Source: an uncultured Microbulbifer sp.
GTDB taxonomy: Bacteria; Pseudomonadota; Gammaproteobacteria; Pseudomonadales; Cellvibrionaceae
Direction: 5' to 3'
NCBI RefSeq assembly: GCF_947504145.1
Contig: NZ_CANNGQ010000004.1
Coordinates: forward strand, 62,001 to 126,000
Length of the DNA stretch: 64,000 nucleotides
Under the pieces are notes generated by a model. The model had not been told where the DNA came from and made no database searches. It saw only the letters and a list, made by a program, of their open reading frames with translations. The translations under genes were made by a program, and so were the position numbers. The number at the start of each line of letters is the position of its first letter. The first letter of the stretch is position 1. Below, in pieces: positions 9,465 to 18,275 of this stretch.

Positions 9465-10577
9465 ATGAGCCACTCCCTCGACAGCCTGCTGCGCCCCTTC
9501 GAGCATAAATCCCTCAAGCTGCGCAATCGCGTCGCCATGGCCCCCATGACCCGCACCGCCTCCCCCGGCTATGTGCCCAACGACCAGGTAGCCGGCTACT
9601 ACCGCCGCCGCGCCGAGGGCGAAGTGGGCCTGATCATCACCGAGGGCACCTTCGTCGGCCACCCCGCCGCCAACGGCTACGAAAACGTACCGGCCATTTA
9701 TGGCGACGATGCCATGGCCGGCTGGAAAAAAGTGGTAGACGAGGTGCACACCGCCGGCGGCCAGATTATTCCGCAACTGTGGCATGTTGGCGCCGTGCGC
9801 AAGGAAGGCATCGGCCCGGACAAATCCCACCCCGCCCACTCCCCCTCCGGCCTGTTCAAACCGGGCAAGCCCAACGGGCAGGCGATGACCAAACAGGACA
9901 TCGACGATACGGTAAAAGCCTTTGCCGACTCCGCTCTTGCCGCCAAACAAGCGGGCTTCGACGGTGTAGAGATCCACGGCGCCCACGGTTACCTGGTGGA
10001 CCAGTTTTTCTGGGAAGGCACCAATCAACGGGACGACGAGTACGGCGGCTCCCTGGAAAACCGCACCCGCTTCGCAGTGGAGATCGTGGAAGCCGTGCGC
10101 AATGCCGTGGGCGAAGACTTCGCCATCGTGCTGCGCTACTCCCAGTGGAAGCAGCAGGATTACGACGCGCGCCTGGCACAGACACCAGATGAGCTTCAGC
10201 GCTTCCTCACACCGCTGGTCGACGCCGGTGTGGATATCTTCCACGCATCCACAAGGCGCTTCTGGGTGCCGGAATTTGAAGGCTCGGACATGAACCTGGC
10301 GGGCTGGACCAAAGAGCTCACCGGCAAGCCCGTCATCTCCGTAGGCAGTGTCGGCCTCGACGACGACTTTATCGGCGGCAACAACCAGGGCATGGGCGGC
10401 ACCGCCAACCCCACTGGCCTCGACGAGCTCGCGCGCCGCATGGACAACAACGAATTCGACATGATCGCCGTGGGCCGTGCACTGCTGCAGGATCCGAACT
10501 GGCTGCTGAAGGTGAAGCAGGGGCGTGAGGAAGAGATTGTGCCGTTTACCAAAGAGGCACTGGCGAGCCTGAGTTAA
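9465..10577 (+). CDS. NADH:flavin oxidoreductase, old yellow enzyme family
   Basis: The 370-residue product is an FMN-dependent TIM-barrel enzyme of the OYE family. It begins LLRPFEHKSLKLRNRVAMAPMTR, a typical OYE start. It has GGQIIPQLWHVG, the HGAHGYLVDQFF segment with the His-X-X-His substrate-binding pair, and a C-terminal VGRALLQDPNWL phosphate-binding stretch. Such enzymes reduce activated C=C bonds with NAD(P)H; the natural substrate cannot be told. It has its own upstream region of 112 bases, ends at an inverted repeat, and is not obviously linked to its neighbours. Confidence 0.9.
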   Translation: MSHSLDSLLRPFEHKSLKLRNRVAMAPMTRTASPGYVPNDQVAGYYRRRAEGEVGLIITEGTFVGHPAANGYENVPAIYGDDAMAGWKKVVDEVHTAGGQIIPQLWHVGAVRKEGIGPDKSHPAHSPSGLFKPGKPNGQAMTKQDIDDTVKAFADSALAAKQAGFDGVEIHGAHGYLVDQFFWEGTNQRDDEYGGSLENRTRFAVEIVEAVRNAVGEDFAIVLRYSQWKQQDYDARLAQTPDELQRFLTPLVDAGVDIFHASTRRFWVPEFEGSDMNLAGWTKELTGKPVISVGSVGLDDDFIGGNNQGMGGTANPTGLDELARRMDNNEFDMIAVGRALLQDPNWLLKVKQGREEEIVPFTKEALASLS

Positions 10578-10584
10578 TCCGCTT

Positions 10585-10605
10585 CGCGACCGGAACCCGG
10601 TCGCG
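10585..10605. terminator. Hairpin downstream of the OYE gene, possible terminator
   Basis: CGCGACCGG at 10585-10593 pairs with CCGGTCGCG at 10597-10605 around a three-base loop. No U-run follows, so termination is uncertain. It sits eight bases after the stop codon. Confidence 0.4.
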
Positions 10606-10611
10606 GCAAAA

Positions 10612-10628
10612 TTTCACTTCAATTTCAC
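10612..10628. promoter_or_regulatory. Direct-repeat box TTTCAC-N5-TTTCAC upstream of the response regulator
   Basis: TTTCAC occurs at 10612-10617 and again at 10623-10628, an 11-base period suiting tandem binding of an OmpR-type regulator on one face of the helix. The same arrangement precedes the DJ-1/PfpI gene. The sequence CCGGCAGATTGTCAC follows at 10628-10642 and has a near-copy at 12670-12684. Autoregulation is inferred. Confidence 0.6.
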
Positions 10629-10680
10629 CGGCAGATTGTCACAATGTGCGCATGCACGATAATGCGGACAGGCGTCTCCG

Positions 10681-11370
10681 GTGAACAGCCTCAAGATTCT
10701 ACTGATTGAAGACAATCCCACACTCGCCCGCCAGACCGGCGAGTTCCTTGAGGGACATGGCTGGCATGTGGACTTCGCCAGCAATGGGCAACTCGGCCTG
10801 CAACTGGCACTACAGCAGATCTACGACCTGATTTTACTGGATCTGAATTTGCCCGATATGGATGGCCTCGAAGTCTGCCGCGCGCTGCGCCAGCAAGCCC
10901 CCGTTGCCACGCCGATCCTGATGCTTACCGCCCGGGACGCGTTTGCCGACAAAGCGCAGGGCTTCCACTCTGGTGCCGACGACTACCTCTGTAAACCCTT
11001 CGACCCGCGCGAGCTGGCCCTGCGCTGTAGCGCACTGGCAAGGCGGCGCGAGTTGCACAGAAATGATGAGGTTACTATTGGCACCCTGTGTATATCCGCA
11101 CGCCGCCGCGAGGCCGCAAGAAACGGGCAACCGTTAAAGCTCACCACAATTACATTTAATATTTTATGGGAACTGGCCTGCGCCTACCCGGAACCCCTCA
11201 GCCGCAGTGAAATCAGCCATAGGATCTGGGGCGATGCCCCACCGGATAGCGACGCGTTAAAATCGCATATTTACAGCCTGCGGCGGCAGCTCGACAAACC
11301 ATTCCCACGGCCCATGCTGAAAACCATCAGTAATATCGGTTTCAAACTTGAGCAGCCCGGTGAAGACTGA
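10681..11370 (+). CDS. OmpR/PhoB family response regulator
   Basis: The 229-residue product has an intact receiver domain: acidic pair Glu10-Asp11, phosphoacceptor Asp54 in ILLDLNLPDMDG, Thr in LMLTARD and Lys in CKPFDP. A C-terminal winged-helix DNA-binding domain follows, ending in the IYSLRRQLDKPF and ISNIGFKL segments. The start is GTG at 10681. The gene overlaps the following histidine kinase gene, so the two are translationally coupled. A direct repeat upstream suggests autoregulation. The stimulus is unknown. Confidence 0.93.
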   Translation: MNSLKILLIEDNPTLARQTGEFLEGHGWHVDFASNGQLGLQLALQQIYDLILLDLNLPDMDGLEVCRALRQQAPVATPILMLTARDAFADKAQGFHSGADDYLCKPFDPRELALRCSALARRRELHRNDEVTIGTLCISARRREAARNGQPLKLTTITFNILWELACAYPEPLSRSEISHRIWGDAPPDSDALKSHIYSLRRQLDKPFPRPMLKTISNIGFKLEQPGED

Positions 11371-12622
11371 AAGCCCACAGGGAAACCTGAAACGCAAAGT
11401 GTTCGCTTGGTTTGGCGGCTTCACGCTGCTGCTTTGCCTAATTTATTCGGGAATTGGCCTGATGACTGCCTATGTGGTCGAAGACCAGTTAATCGACAAT
11501 CTGATCGACGACGAAATCGCGTACCTAGAGCAATATTTCAAACGGTACGGTGAACTGCCGCCCCCCAGGCTTCCACAATTTACACTTCACACCTCACCGG
11601 AAAATACGCCGAAGGCGTTCACCTCAGCACTGGCGGGTGATCGACGTAAAGCCGAGTATTTTGCCAGCGGCAATCCTCACTACCACCTGCGCAAACTCTC
11701 GCCGGAGTCCGGTGCCATCCTCTCCGCGGAGGTTGGCGACCTGATCACGGTCACCAGGCAATCGGAACGGCTGATCTGGATGGTTCTTTTTGCATTTGTC
11801 TGCACAACGGCAATTGCACTCTGGCTTGCACACCGCCTGATCACCGCGACTATCCGACCAGTGCTTTCTCTTGCCCAGGAGGTGGAAGCACAGGCAACCG
11901 GTGTGCCTGCACTGGCATTGAGCACCAGCACGCGCAATGACGAAATCGGCTTTCTCGCCCGCACCCTGGAACGCAATGTCCGAGAATTGCAGCACGCCCG
12001 TGAAAGAGAAGCGGAATTTACCCGAGATGTCAGTCACGAGCTCCGCACCAATCTTGCGGTAGTATCAAATGCCCTGACCCTGTCTGGGGACCGTGGCCTC
12101 GGCGCAGCGGAGACACGAGAGCTGCGCGGCATACTGGCGAATATGAACCGGACCGTAAGCACGCTGCTGGCACTCGCCAGGTCCGAGTCCTTCGAGCTCG
12201 AAGCGTTTGACCTGCGCGCCCTGCTGGAAGATCGGCTCCTGGCTCGTCCAGAAATATCAATGAAGGATGACTTTGACCTTCACCTGGCATTGCCGGATAA
12301 GCTTTCCGCCTTTGGCAACCCGTCACTGACGGGGATACTTCTGGATATTCTGCTGGATAATGCGATGCAACACGCCTCGCAGCCACGCTTGAGCATTTAT
12401 CAGGTCGACGACACCCTGGTGCTTGAAAATGCCGTGCGGACCACATTGCCTACCGAAGCGTTATTTGACGCAGGCACTCGCGGGGAAAATAGTACAGGGA
12501 TAGGCCAAGGCCTTTACCTCGCAGGCAGAATACTGGCGGCCCAACACTGGAGCCATACGGTTCGCTGCGCTGATCACACCTTTTCAATACGCATCACCAC
12601 TGCACCTGCCGACAGTCAATAA
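11360..12622 (+). CDS. Sensor histidine kinase paired with the upstream regulator
   Basis: The 420-residue product has two membrane segments (about residues 14-40 and 138-158) flanking a short periplasmic sensor. A HAMP-like linker and a HisKA domain with phosphoacceptor His226 in DVSHELRTN follow. The canonical Pro of HELRTP is replaced by Asn. The ATPase part is short but has an N box (LLDNAMQHA) and a G box (GIGQGLYLAG). The GTG at 11360 overlaps the regulator's last codons; an in-frame TTG at 11348 is the alternative. The signal is unknown. Kinase activity is expected, although the H box is non-consensus. Confidence 0.9.
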   Translation: MKTESPQGNLKRKVFAWFGGFTLLLCLIYSGIGLMTAYVVEDQLIDNLIDDEIAYLEQYFKRYGELPPPRLPQFTLHTSPENTPKAFTSALAGDRRKAEYFASGNPHYHLRKLSPESGAILSAEVGDLITVTRQSERLIWMVLFAFVCTTAIALWLAHRLITATIRPVLSLAQEVEAQATGVPALALSTSTRNDEIGFLARTLERNVRELQHAREREAEFTRDVSHELRTNLAVVSNALTLSGDRGLGAAETRELRGILANMNRTVSTLLALARSESFELEAFDLRALLEDRLLARPEISMKDDFDLHLALPDKLSAFGNPSLTGILLDILLDNAMQHASQPRLSIYQVDDTLVLENAVRTTLPTEALFDAGTRGENSTGIGQGLYLAGRILAAQHWSHTVRCADHTFSIRITTAPADSQ

Positions 12623-12678
12623 ACCCACACTCCCATCCACATTTCCTTCCACACCCAACCAAAACACGGCCGGCAGAT

Positions 12679-12695
12679 TTTCACCCGAGTTTCAC
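12679..12695. promoter_or_regulatory. Direct-repeat box TTTCAC-N5-TTTCAC upstream of the DJ-1/PfpI gene
   Basis: TTTCAC at 12679-12684 and at 12690-12695 repeats the spacing seen in front of the response regulator gene. CCGGCAGATTTTCAC at 12670-12684 differs by one base from the copy at 10628-10642. The box lies about 50 bases before the DJ-1/PfpI start codon. It marks that gene as a probable direct target of the neighbouring two-component system. Confidence 0.6.
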
Positions 12696-12741
12696 CCCCC
12701 TGAGTTGAGAATGCTCCTTTTATCAGACAGGGACATTACTC

Positions 12742-13884
12742 ATGCTCAAGAAAATATTCGTCACTATCCTGTGCACCACAGCAACATTGTTTGGCATCGG
12801 ATTCTGGCTAAAAAGCCTGATTCCTCCCGCGCCAGACCACCAGGCACTGGCCCGCACACAGGTAACCGACATTCCCTACCTCCACCAGGCCTCCGAAACA
12901 GAGAGCCGCGGAAAAATCCTGCTTGTGGTTACCAGTGTTTCCAGACTGGGGAATACAGGAAAGGACACGGGCTATGAATTCACCGAGCTCGTGCGTCCGT
13001 ACTACGTCTTCAAAGCGAATGGCTTTAGCGTGGACATCGCCAGCCCCCAGGGCGGAGAACCGCCGGCGGTGATGGACAAGGATGATATGGGAAACTTCGA
13101 GTACGCGTTCCTTAACGATACCGAGGCGATGGAGACACTTCGAAACAGCTTACCCCTGACGCAGGTTAATGCCGGTGACTATCGCGGTATTTTCTTTGTT
13201 GGCGGCAAGGGCGCGATGTTTGATTTCCCGAGAAATCCGGCGATACAGGACCTGATCGTTGCGCTGCATAACAACGGCGGGGTGATCGGCGCCGTCTGCC
13301 ATGGGCCGGCAGCACTGGCCGACATCACGCTGGAGTCTGGCGAGCCATTTATTCAAGGACACCGTATCAGCGGCTTCACCAATGCAGAAGAACTCTTCCT
13401 GATACCCGATGCAGAGAAAATATTCCCCTTTTTGCTCGAAGACCGTCTGCGCAGCAACGGCGCCATCTTCGAGGAGGGCCCGCTCTACCTGAATCAGGTG
13501 AGCGTGGACAACCGAATCATCACCGGACAAAACCCCTGGTCGTCCTGGGAAGTCACAGAATCCATGGTCAAAGCCCTGGGGTACGAATCCTCGCCGCGCC
13601 AGGTGACAGGTACCGAAAGAACCGTAGAAATTCTGCTCATTCTGGAAAAGGAAGGGCATGCAGAGGCGAAAGAAACATTGCTGCAATTTATACATGCATC
13701 CGCAAAAGGAAAGGAAGTAGTCGACCGGCGCCTTTTGGCCATGCACGGAATTGTGGCGGTGATGCGAGGCGAACTAGCGAAAGCAGTGGATATCGTAAGG
13801 CTACTGGCAACCGCCAAATCCGCAATGGCAGGATCCCAACTGGCCGCAGAAAAGGTTCCGTTCGTTATAAAAAGTCTCGCCTGA
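12742..13884 (+). CDS. Membrane-anchored DJ-1/PfpI family (class I glutamine amidotransferase-like) protein
   Basis: The 380-residue product starts with a hydrophobic segment (residues 4-25) that is probably an uncleaved anchor or signal. The DJ-1/PfpI domain covers about residues 57-280. The nucleophile-elbow cysteine is Cys186 with His187 in GAVCHGPAA, as in Hsp31-like deglycases and chaperones. A helical extension of about 85 residues at the C terminus (from about residue 290) has no assignment I can make. It shares its upstream box with the two-component system. Its end overlaps the convergent CocE gene by 20 bases. Activity on glycated proteins is possible but unproven. Confidence 0.85.
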   Translation: MLKKIFVTILCTTATLFGIGFWLKSLIPPAPDHQALARTQVTDIPYLHQASETESRGKILLVVTSVSRLGNTGKDTGYEFTELVRPYYVFKANGFSVDIASPQGGEPPAVMDKDDMGNFEYAFLNDTEAMETLRNSLPLTQVNAGDYRGIFFVGGKGAMFDFPRNPAIQDLIVALHNNGGVIGAVCHGPAALADITLESGEPFIQGHRISGFTNAEELFLIPDAEKIFPFLLEDRLRSNGAIFEEGPLYLNQVSVDNRIITGQNPWSSWEVTESMVKALGYESSPRQVTGTERTVEILLILEKEGHAEAKETLLQFIHASAKGKEVVDRRLLAMHGIVAVMRGELAKAVDIVRLLATAKSAMAGSQLAAEKVPFVIKSLA

Positions 13885-15889
13885 TCTTGCGCTGCCAGTT
13901 TTCCGTATACACCCGACAATCCCCCTCCCACGCATCCAGCTCCGCGTGGATATAAAAAAACTGGCTGTCCGCGGTGAGCACCGTGCGGGTGGTGGTACGT
14001 ACGGACCAGTCGCCGCGGCGGAAGATCCGTTCGGTGCGGGTCTCGCCGCGCAGGCTGTCGAAGTCGTCGCCGTGGAAGCTGTACCAGTTCCAGATACGGT
14101 TGGCGACGGTAGTGTCTATCTCGTCGATGTGTTTCAGCCCTTCGTCCTTAATAACCTCAAGCACGGAGCGGTCCAGAGCCAGGTCCACATGTACCAGCCA
14201 GTTTTGCTCCGGCGGCTCCAGGATCTGGATTGATATGGGTGCAGCGCCTTCCACTTCTTCAAAACAGATTTCGGAGTCTTCCGGTCGCGGCTCGCGCTCC
14301 GGCAGTAGCAGACGGCTTTCCGCCGGGTAGACGGTCATGCCCACGGGCTCCGGGGGTGGCCAGGCCAGGGCCCAGTAGGAGGTGGACAGGCTGAGCCGTA
14401 TGCGATGGCCGGCGGGAAATTTCTGGCCGATAAAATTCATCGGCACGCGCACCCGGTAGACTTTTCCCGGCACCAGTTTTTCCGGCTCGGCATGGCTGCG
14501 GTAATGAGTGAGATTGAACAGGCCGTAGGTGACGCGGGTGGCTTTGCCGTCCGGCGCCACGTCGGACAGGCGCGCGGCCACCATTGCCACGGGCCGATTA
14601 CAGGAGAGCGCCAGCTCCGCCACCGGCGCACCGAGAATCTCCATATCCCGCTGCAGTGGTGCGCTTTCGAACACCAGTGCGCCGCCGTCTTCCTGGCGTT
14701 GATCGTGGGGCAGGTCCGGAGCGTAGGTATAGGAGCACCACTTGCCGGCCATCAATCCCACCGACAGCGGCGACTGCACATGCACGGTTTCATCCGCCGG
14801 ACAGGGTTCGTCGCCGGGGACCAGTATTCGATGGCTATCCAGGTCGTAGGCTACCTCGGCAATACCCGGTGCCGGCCAGACTTCCTCGCCCACCCAGCGC
14901 CCCGGGCGCTGCTGGTAATACGTCGTGGGCGGGACACTGTCCTGCATCCAGGCACGCAGCATGGGTTCGTCCATCACGCCGGTGTCGCGCCCCTTCAGCC
15001 ACAGGTCCCACCAGCGCAATGCCTCCTGTAAAAAGCCGATGGCCGGACCGGGTACCCCCTGATGGGGGTACTTGTGTCCCCAGGGGCCGATCAGCCCCAG
15101 GCGCGGTACCTGCAGGTGTTCCAGCAGACGGAAAATGGCATTGGTATAGCCGTCGGCCCAACCGCCCACCAGCATTACCGGGCACTGGATCGCATCGTAG
15201 TGTTCACTGACGGAGCCGTGCTTCCAGTATTCATCTCGGTACTGGTGGCGCAGCCAGGTATCCAGCCACAGGCCACTGCCTTTCAGGCGCTGCATCCACA
15301 TTTCCCGCCAGCGCTCCCCCACCAGCGCCGGGTCCGGCGGGCTGCTGTTAGCGGTAAACATGGTGGTAGCTTCAGACAGGTTGTCGGTAAGCAGGCAGCC
15401 GCCCATATAGTGCATGTTGTCGAGGTACAGATCGTCGGTGGAGCAGGCCGAGATCACCGCTTTCAGCGCGGGGGGTGCCAGCGAGGCAACCTGAAGCCCA
15501 TTAAAGCCACCCCAGGAAATACCCATCATCCCCACATTGCCGTCGCACCAGGGTTGCGCGGCCAGCCAGGCAATCACCGCGACGCCGTCATCCAGTTCCG
15601 CCTGCCGGTACTGGTCCAGCATCAGGCCTTCCGAATCCCCACTACCGCGCAAGTCCACCCGCACACAGGCGTAACCGTACCCGGCCAGATAGGGGTGTAA
15701 TACGGAATCCCGCAGGCGTGTCATATCCCGCTTGCGGTAAGGGATATATTCGAAAATTGCCGGCACCGGGTTGCGCTCGGCGTTTTCTGGCAGCCAGATG
15801 CGTGCGGCCAGTTTACAGCCGTCGGGCATGGGGATTTCCACATGCTCGAGTGTTCTCACCGTATACGGGAACTCGGTGACGATTTTCAT
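13865..15889 (-). CDS. CocE/NonD family serine hydrolase (X-Pro dipeptidyl-peptidase-like)
   Basis: The 674-residue product has the layout of CocE/X-Pro dipeptidyl-peptidase hydrolases. An N-terminal alpha/beta-hydrolase domain carries the nucleophile Ser125 in MGISWGGF and the preceding VDLRGSGDSEG. A helical cap and a C-terminal beta-sandwich (LALSCNRPVAMVAARLSDV onwards) follow. Such enzymes cleave esters, amides or proline-containing peptides. The gene lies 28 bases after an ATP-grasp ligase gene on the same strand, so a ligase-hydrolase pair acting on related peptide-like substrates is conceivable. The substrate is unknown and no signal peptide is evident. Confidence 0.87.
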   Translation of the reverse strand: MKIVTEFPYTVRTLEHVEIPMPDGCKLAARIWLPENAERNPVPAIFEYIPYRKRDMTRLRDSVLHPYLAGYGYACVRVDLRGSGDSEGLMLDQYRQAELDDGVAVIAWLAAQPWCDGNVGMMGISWGGFNGLQVASLAPPALKAVISACSTDDLYLDNMHYMGGCLLTDNLSEATTMFTANSSPPDPALVGERWREMWMQRLKGSGLWLDTWLRHQYRDEYWKHGSVSEHYDAIQCPVMLVGGWADGYTNAIFRLLEHLQVPRLGLIGPWGHKYPHQGVPGPAIGFLQEALRWWDLWLKGRDTGVMDEPMLRAWMQDSVPPTTYYQQRPGRWVGEEVWPAPGIAEVAYDLDSHRILVPGDEPCPADETVHVQSPLSVGLMAGKWCSYTYAPDLPHDQRQEDGGALVFESAPLQRDMEILGAPVAELALSCNRPVAMVAARLSDVAPDGKATRVTYGLFNLTHYRSHAEPEKLVPGKVYRVRVPMNFIGQKFPAGHRIRLSLSTSYWALAWPPPEPVGMTVYPAESRLLLPEREPRPEDSEICFEEVEGAAPISIQILEPPEQNWLVHVDLALDRSVLEVIKDEGLKHIDEIDTTVANRIWNWYSFHGDDFDSLRGETRTERIFRRGDWSVRTTTRTVLTADSQFFYIHAELDAWEGDCRVYTENWQRKIRRDFL

Positions 15890-15917
15890 GCGCGGCTATC
15901 CATCAGCAGCCCATCCA

Positions 15918-17237
15918 TCAGTAGCGCACGCACTTGAACTGGAACGCCTCGGGCTCGCCACCGTCGGCGAAGCGAAACGCCAGTGCATCTGCCAGCTGGT
16001 GATATGTGTCGAGCAACTGCTGCTGATCCTGTGCGCCGAGCCAGATATTGGCGATCTCGAAGCTGTAGCTGTCGGGCATGGATTGCTCCGACAGGCGGCA
16101 CCCCTCGTCGGCGCTAATCACGATTTTGCTGTCGGGAAAATCCCGCTCGACACTCTCGATCTGCGCCTGTTTCGGTACGCTTTCCAGCACCGTGTCGCGG
16201 TAGCGGCGCAGCATAAATTTGGCAGCAGTTTGATAGTCGCCATGATACTGACTCAAGTCCGGCACACGCCCCAAGGCCAGGTCGATGGGCACCCGGTGGT
16301 TGGAGACCCCGTGTACCTTGATGAACTGGTCGCAGTGAGACTGGGAAATACGGGTGTTGATTTCAAGAATACGAAAACTGTCGCAGCGCTCGTCCCAGAA
16401 GAATTCGATCCCGAATGGAGAGTTGTCGAACCCCATATGTCGCAGCAGTTTTTCCCCGGCCTCGCAAATTTTTTCCTGCGCGTACTGCGGCCAAACAGAA
16501 GGGTATTCGTAGCGGGTGAAACTGAGGTTCTTGCTGTCTTTTACCGTATCGACGATACCGTGCACCCGGTACTCGCCGTCCAGCAATGAACCCTCGATAC
16601 CACACTGCTTGCCGGTGAGAATCTGCTCGGCAATACACCAGTTACCATCCACAGCCTCCACCTCGTTGGGCACCGAGATGTGTGCAAGCGCCTGATTGAA
16701 TGGATCGCCGCAACTGTGCACGGCGCCGCGGATTTTTTTCAAGGCATCGTCGAACTGCTCCGCATTGTCGATGCGGAATCCGAGATAGGACGAGTGTGCT
16801 TTGATCGGTTTGAGCCAGAACGGAAAATCAATAGTGAGCTGCTGAAGCGGTTTCTCCGCAAACGGATCCACCGCACAGAACCCCGGAGTCCACTCCGGCA
16901 TCAATTTTTGCTGCTCGAGCCGGCTCCAGTATTTGTGCTCGCACTTGAGTACGGACTCGAGAGAAGCGGCGCGCAAGCCGAACATTGCGCTCAGGTGTGC
17001 CAGTAACACACTGCTGGGAAAGTCCCAGTGAGCGATAATTCCGGTAATGGGCTCGGGGAAGGCTTCTAGTGTGCGACGCGCTTTTTCCAACATGGCGTCA
17101 TAGTCAAATGTCGCCGGGTTGACGACTTCCTCCAGCGTGAACAGCGGGTGAAAGCGGTAGTCGCTGGCATCCGGCAGCCGCTCGAGGTAAGACTGACGCA
17201 AAGGATCGAGCCCGAGGACAAAAAAGTGCTTGGGCAT
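15918..17237 (-). CDS. ATP-grasp domain protein
   Basis: The 439-residue product has the ATP-grasp fold of carboxylate-amine ligases. The late motif FGIEFFWDERCDSFRILEIN contains the metal-binding Glu and Asn of the family, and Lys/Glu-rich ATP-binding segments precede it (FWLKPIKAHSS, AEQILTG). Members couple ATP hydrolysis to amide or thioester formation via acyl-phosphate. The specific substrate is unknown. I chose the ATG at 17237, preceded by GGGAG; an upstream in-frame start at 17276 would add 13 residues. It is followed closely by the CocE hydrolase gene, and the two are likely cotranscribed. Confidence 0.83.
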   Translation of the reverse strand: MPKHFFVLGLDPLRQSYLERLPDASDYRFHPLFTLEEVVNPATFDYDAMLEKARRTLEAFPEPITGIIAHWDFPSSVLLAHLSAMFGLRAASLESVLKCEHKYWSRLEQQKLMPEWTPGFCAVDPFAEKPLQQLTIDFPFWLKPIKAHSSYLGFRIDNAEQFDDALKKIRGAVHSCGDPFNQALAHISVPNEVEAVDGNWCIAEQILTGKQCGIEGSLLDGEYRVHGIVDTVKDSKNLSFTRYEYPSVWPQYAQEKICEAGEKLLRHMGFDNSPFGIEFFWDERCDSFRILEINTRISQSHCDQFIKVHGVSNHRVPIDLALGRVPDLSQYHGDYQTAAKFMLRRYRDTVLESVPKQAQIESVERDFPDSKIVISADEGCRLSEQSMPDSYSFEIANIWLGAQDQQQLLDTYHQLADALAFRFADGGEPEAFQFKCVRY

Positions 17238-17345
17238 GACGTGCTCCCGTAACCTGAAAATACAGCCTGCAAGCAATGGTTTGCGGCGGTTTATGCGTAG
17301 GTAGGTCGCAGTCTAGTGTGGGGGACTTGAATTGCGTGGCCGGAT

Positions 17346-17837
17346 TTACGGCCAGCGTAAGGCTACTGGCCAGAGTTTCTGGGACGCCTGATCGTAGGAC
17401 TCCCACAACTGTTGGTAGGTTTTGCCCAGTACCGGATGTATCGCATCCGGAGCCAGCTCGGAGAGCGGCAGCAGCACAAAGGCATTTTTAAGGATTTCGC
17501 CTCGCGGCAGTTTGACCCCGTCAACCTCACCGCTGAGGTCGTCGTAGGTCAGGATATCGATATCCAGGGTGCGTGCACTGAACTTGGGGCCGCTGCGCAC
17601 GCGGCCGTTAGCATCTTCGATATTGCGCAGCTGCAGGGCCAGCCCGCCAACGGACAGATCGGTTTCGATGGCGGCGACCAGGTTGTAGAAGTTGTCGCCA
17701 TCGAAGCCCACGGCTTCGCTTTCATACACTTGTGACATTCTCAGGTCACCGAACGCGGCCACCAGTGCGTCCAGACCGGCGCTCAGGTGTTGTTCGCGAT
17801 TGATGTTACTGCCGAGGCTCAGGTAGACGGTCGCCAT
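17346..17837 (-). CDS. folK: 2-amino-4-hydroxy-6-hydroxymethyldihydropteridine pyrophosphokinase
   Basis: The 163-residue product begins VYLSLGSNINRE and contains GPKFSARTLDIDILTYDD, both signatures of HPPK. The enzyme transfers pyrophosphate from ATP to 6-hydroxymethyl-7,8-dihydropterin, the step after FolB in folate synthesis. The length is normal. It follows folB after three bases on the same strand, so the two are cotranscribed, probably with tsaD upstream. Confidence 0.96.
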   Translation of the reverse strand: MATVYLSLGSNINREQHLSAGLDALVAAFGDLRMSQVYESEAVGFDGDNFYNLVAAIETDLSVGGLALQLRNIEDANGRVRSGPKFSARTLDIDILTYDDLSGEVDGVKLPRGEILKNAFVLLPLSELAPDAIHPVLGKTYQQLWESYDQASQKLWPVALRWP

Positions 17838-17840
17838 GGT

Positions 17841-18218
17841 TCAGGCCTCCGCGCTCTGTTCTGAATTGCGGGCGCCACGCTCAATGATGACACCCACATC
17901 GCGGGCGCCGCGCACCGCACCGGGCTTGGACAGGCGCAACCGCAGCCAGCTCACATTGAACTCTTTGCGCACGATGTCCGCAGCCTGCTCGGCCATGGTT
18001 TCCACCAGCAAAAACTCCGCGCCCTCGATAAACGCAATCAGGCGCTTGGCCACGGCTTTGTAGTTGAGGGTGTGCTCGATATTGTCGGTGCGCGCGGCCT
18101 CGCGAATATCAAAGGCCATTTCGATATCCAGGCTTACGGTCTGGCGGACTTCCCGCTCCCAGTCGTAGATACCAATTATGGTGTCGACCTTGAGGTCGCG
18201 AATATAAACAATGTCCAT
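17841..18218 (-). CDS. folB: Dihydroneopterin aldolase
   Basis: The 125-residue product begins MDIVYIRDLKVDTIIGIYDWER, the conserved start of FolB. It has NYKAVAKRL and LVETMAEQ with the catalytic region. FolB converts dihydroneopterin to 6-hydroxymethyldihydropterin and glycolaldehyde. The ATG at 18218 gives this family start; a TTG one codon upstream is unlikely. folK follows three bases later, supplying the next enzyme. In many gammaproteobacteria plsY stands between tsaD and folB; it is absent here. Confidence 0.96.
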   Translation of the reverse strand: MDIVYIRDLKVDTIIGIYDWEREVRQTVSLDIEMAFDIREAARTDNIEHTLNYKAVAKRLIAFIEGAEFLLVETMAEQAADIVRKEFNVSWLRLRLSKPGAVRGARDVGVIIERGARNSEQSAEA

Positions 18219-18275
18219 CAAAGTTCTCTTTCAATCCCAGTCAGTGTGCGGAGCTTTGAGAAGCGCAGTAGCTTG

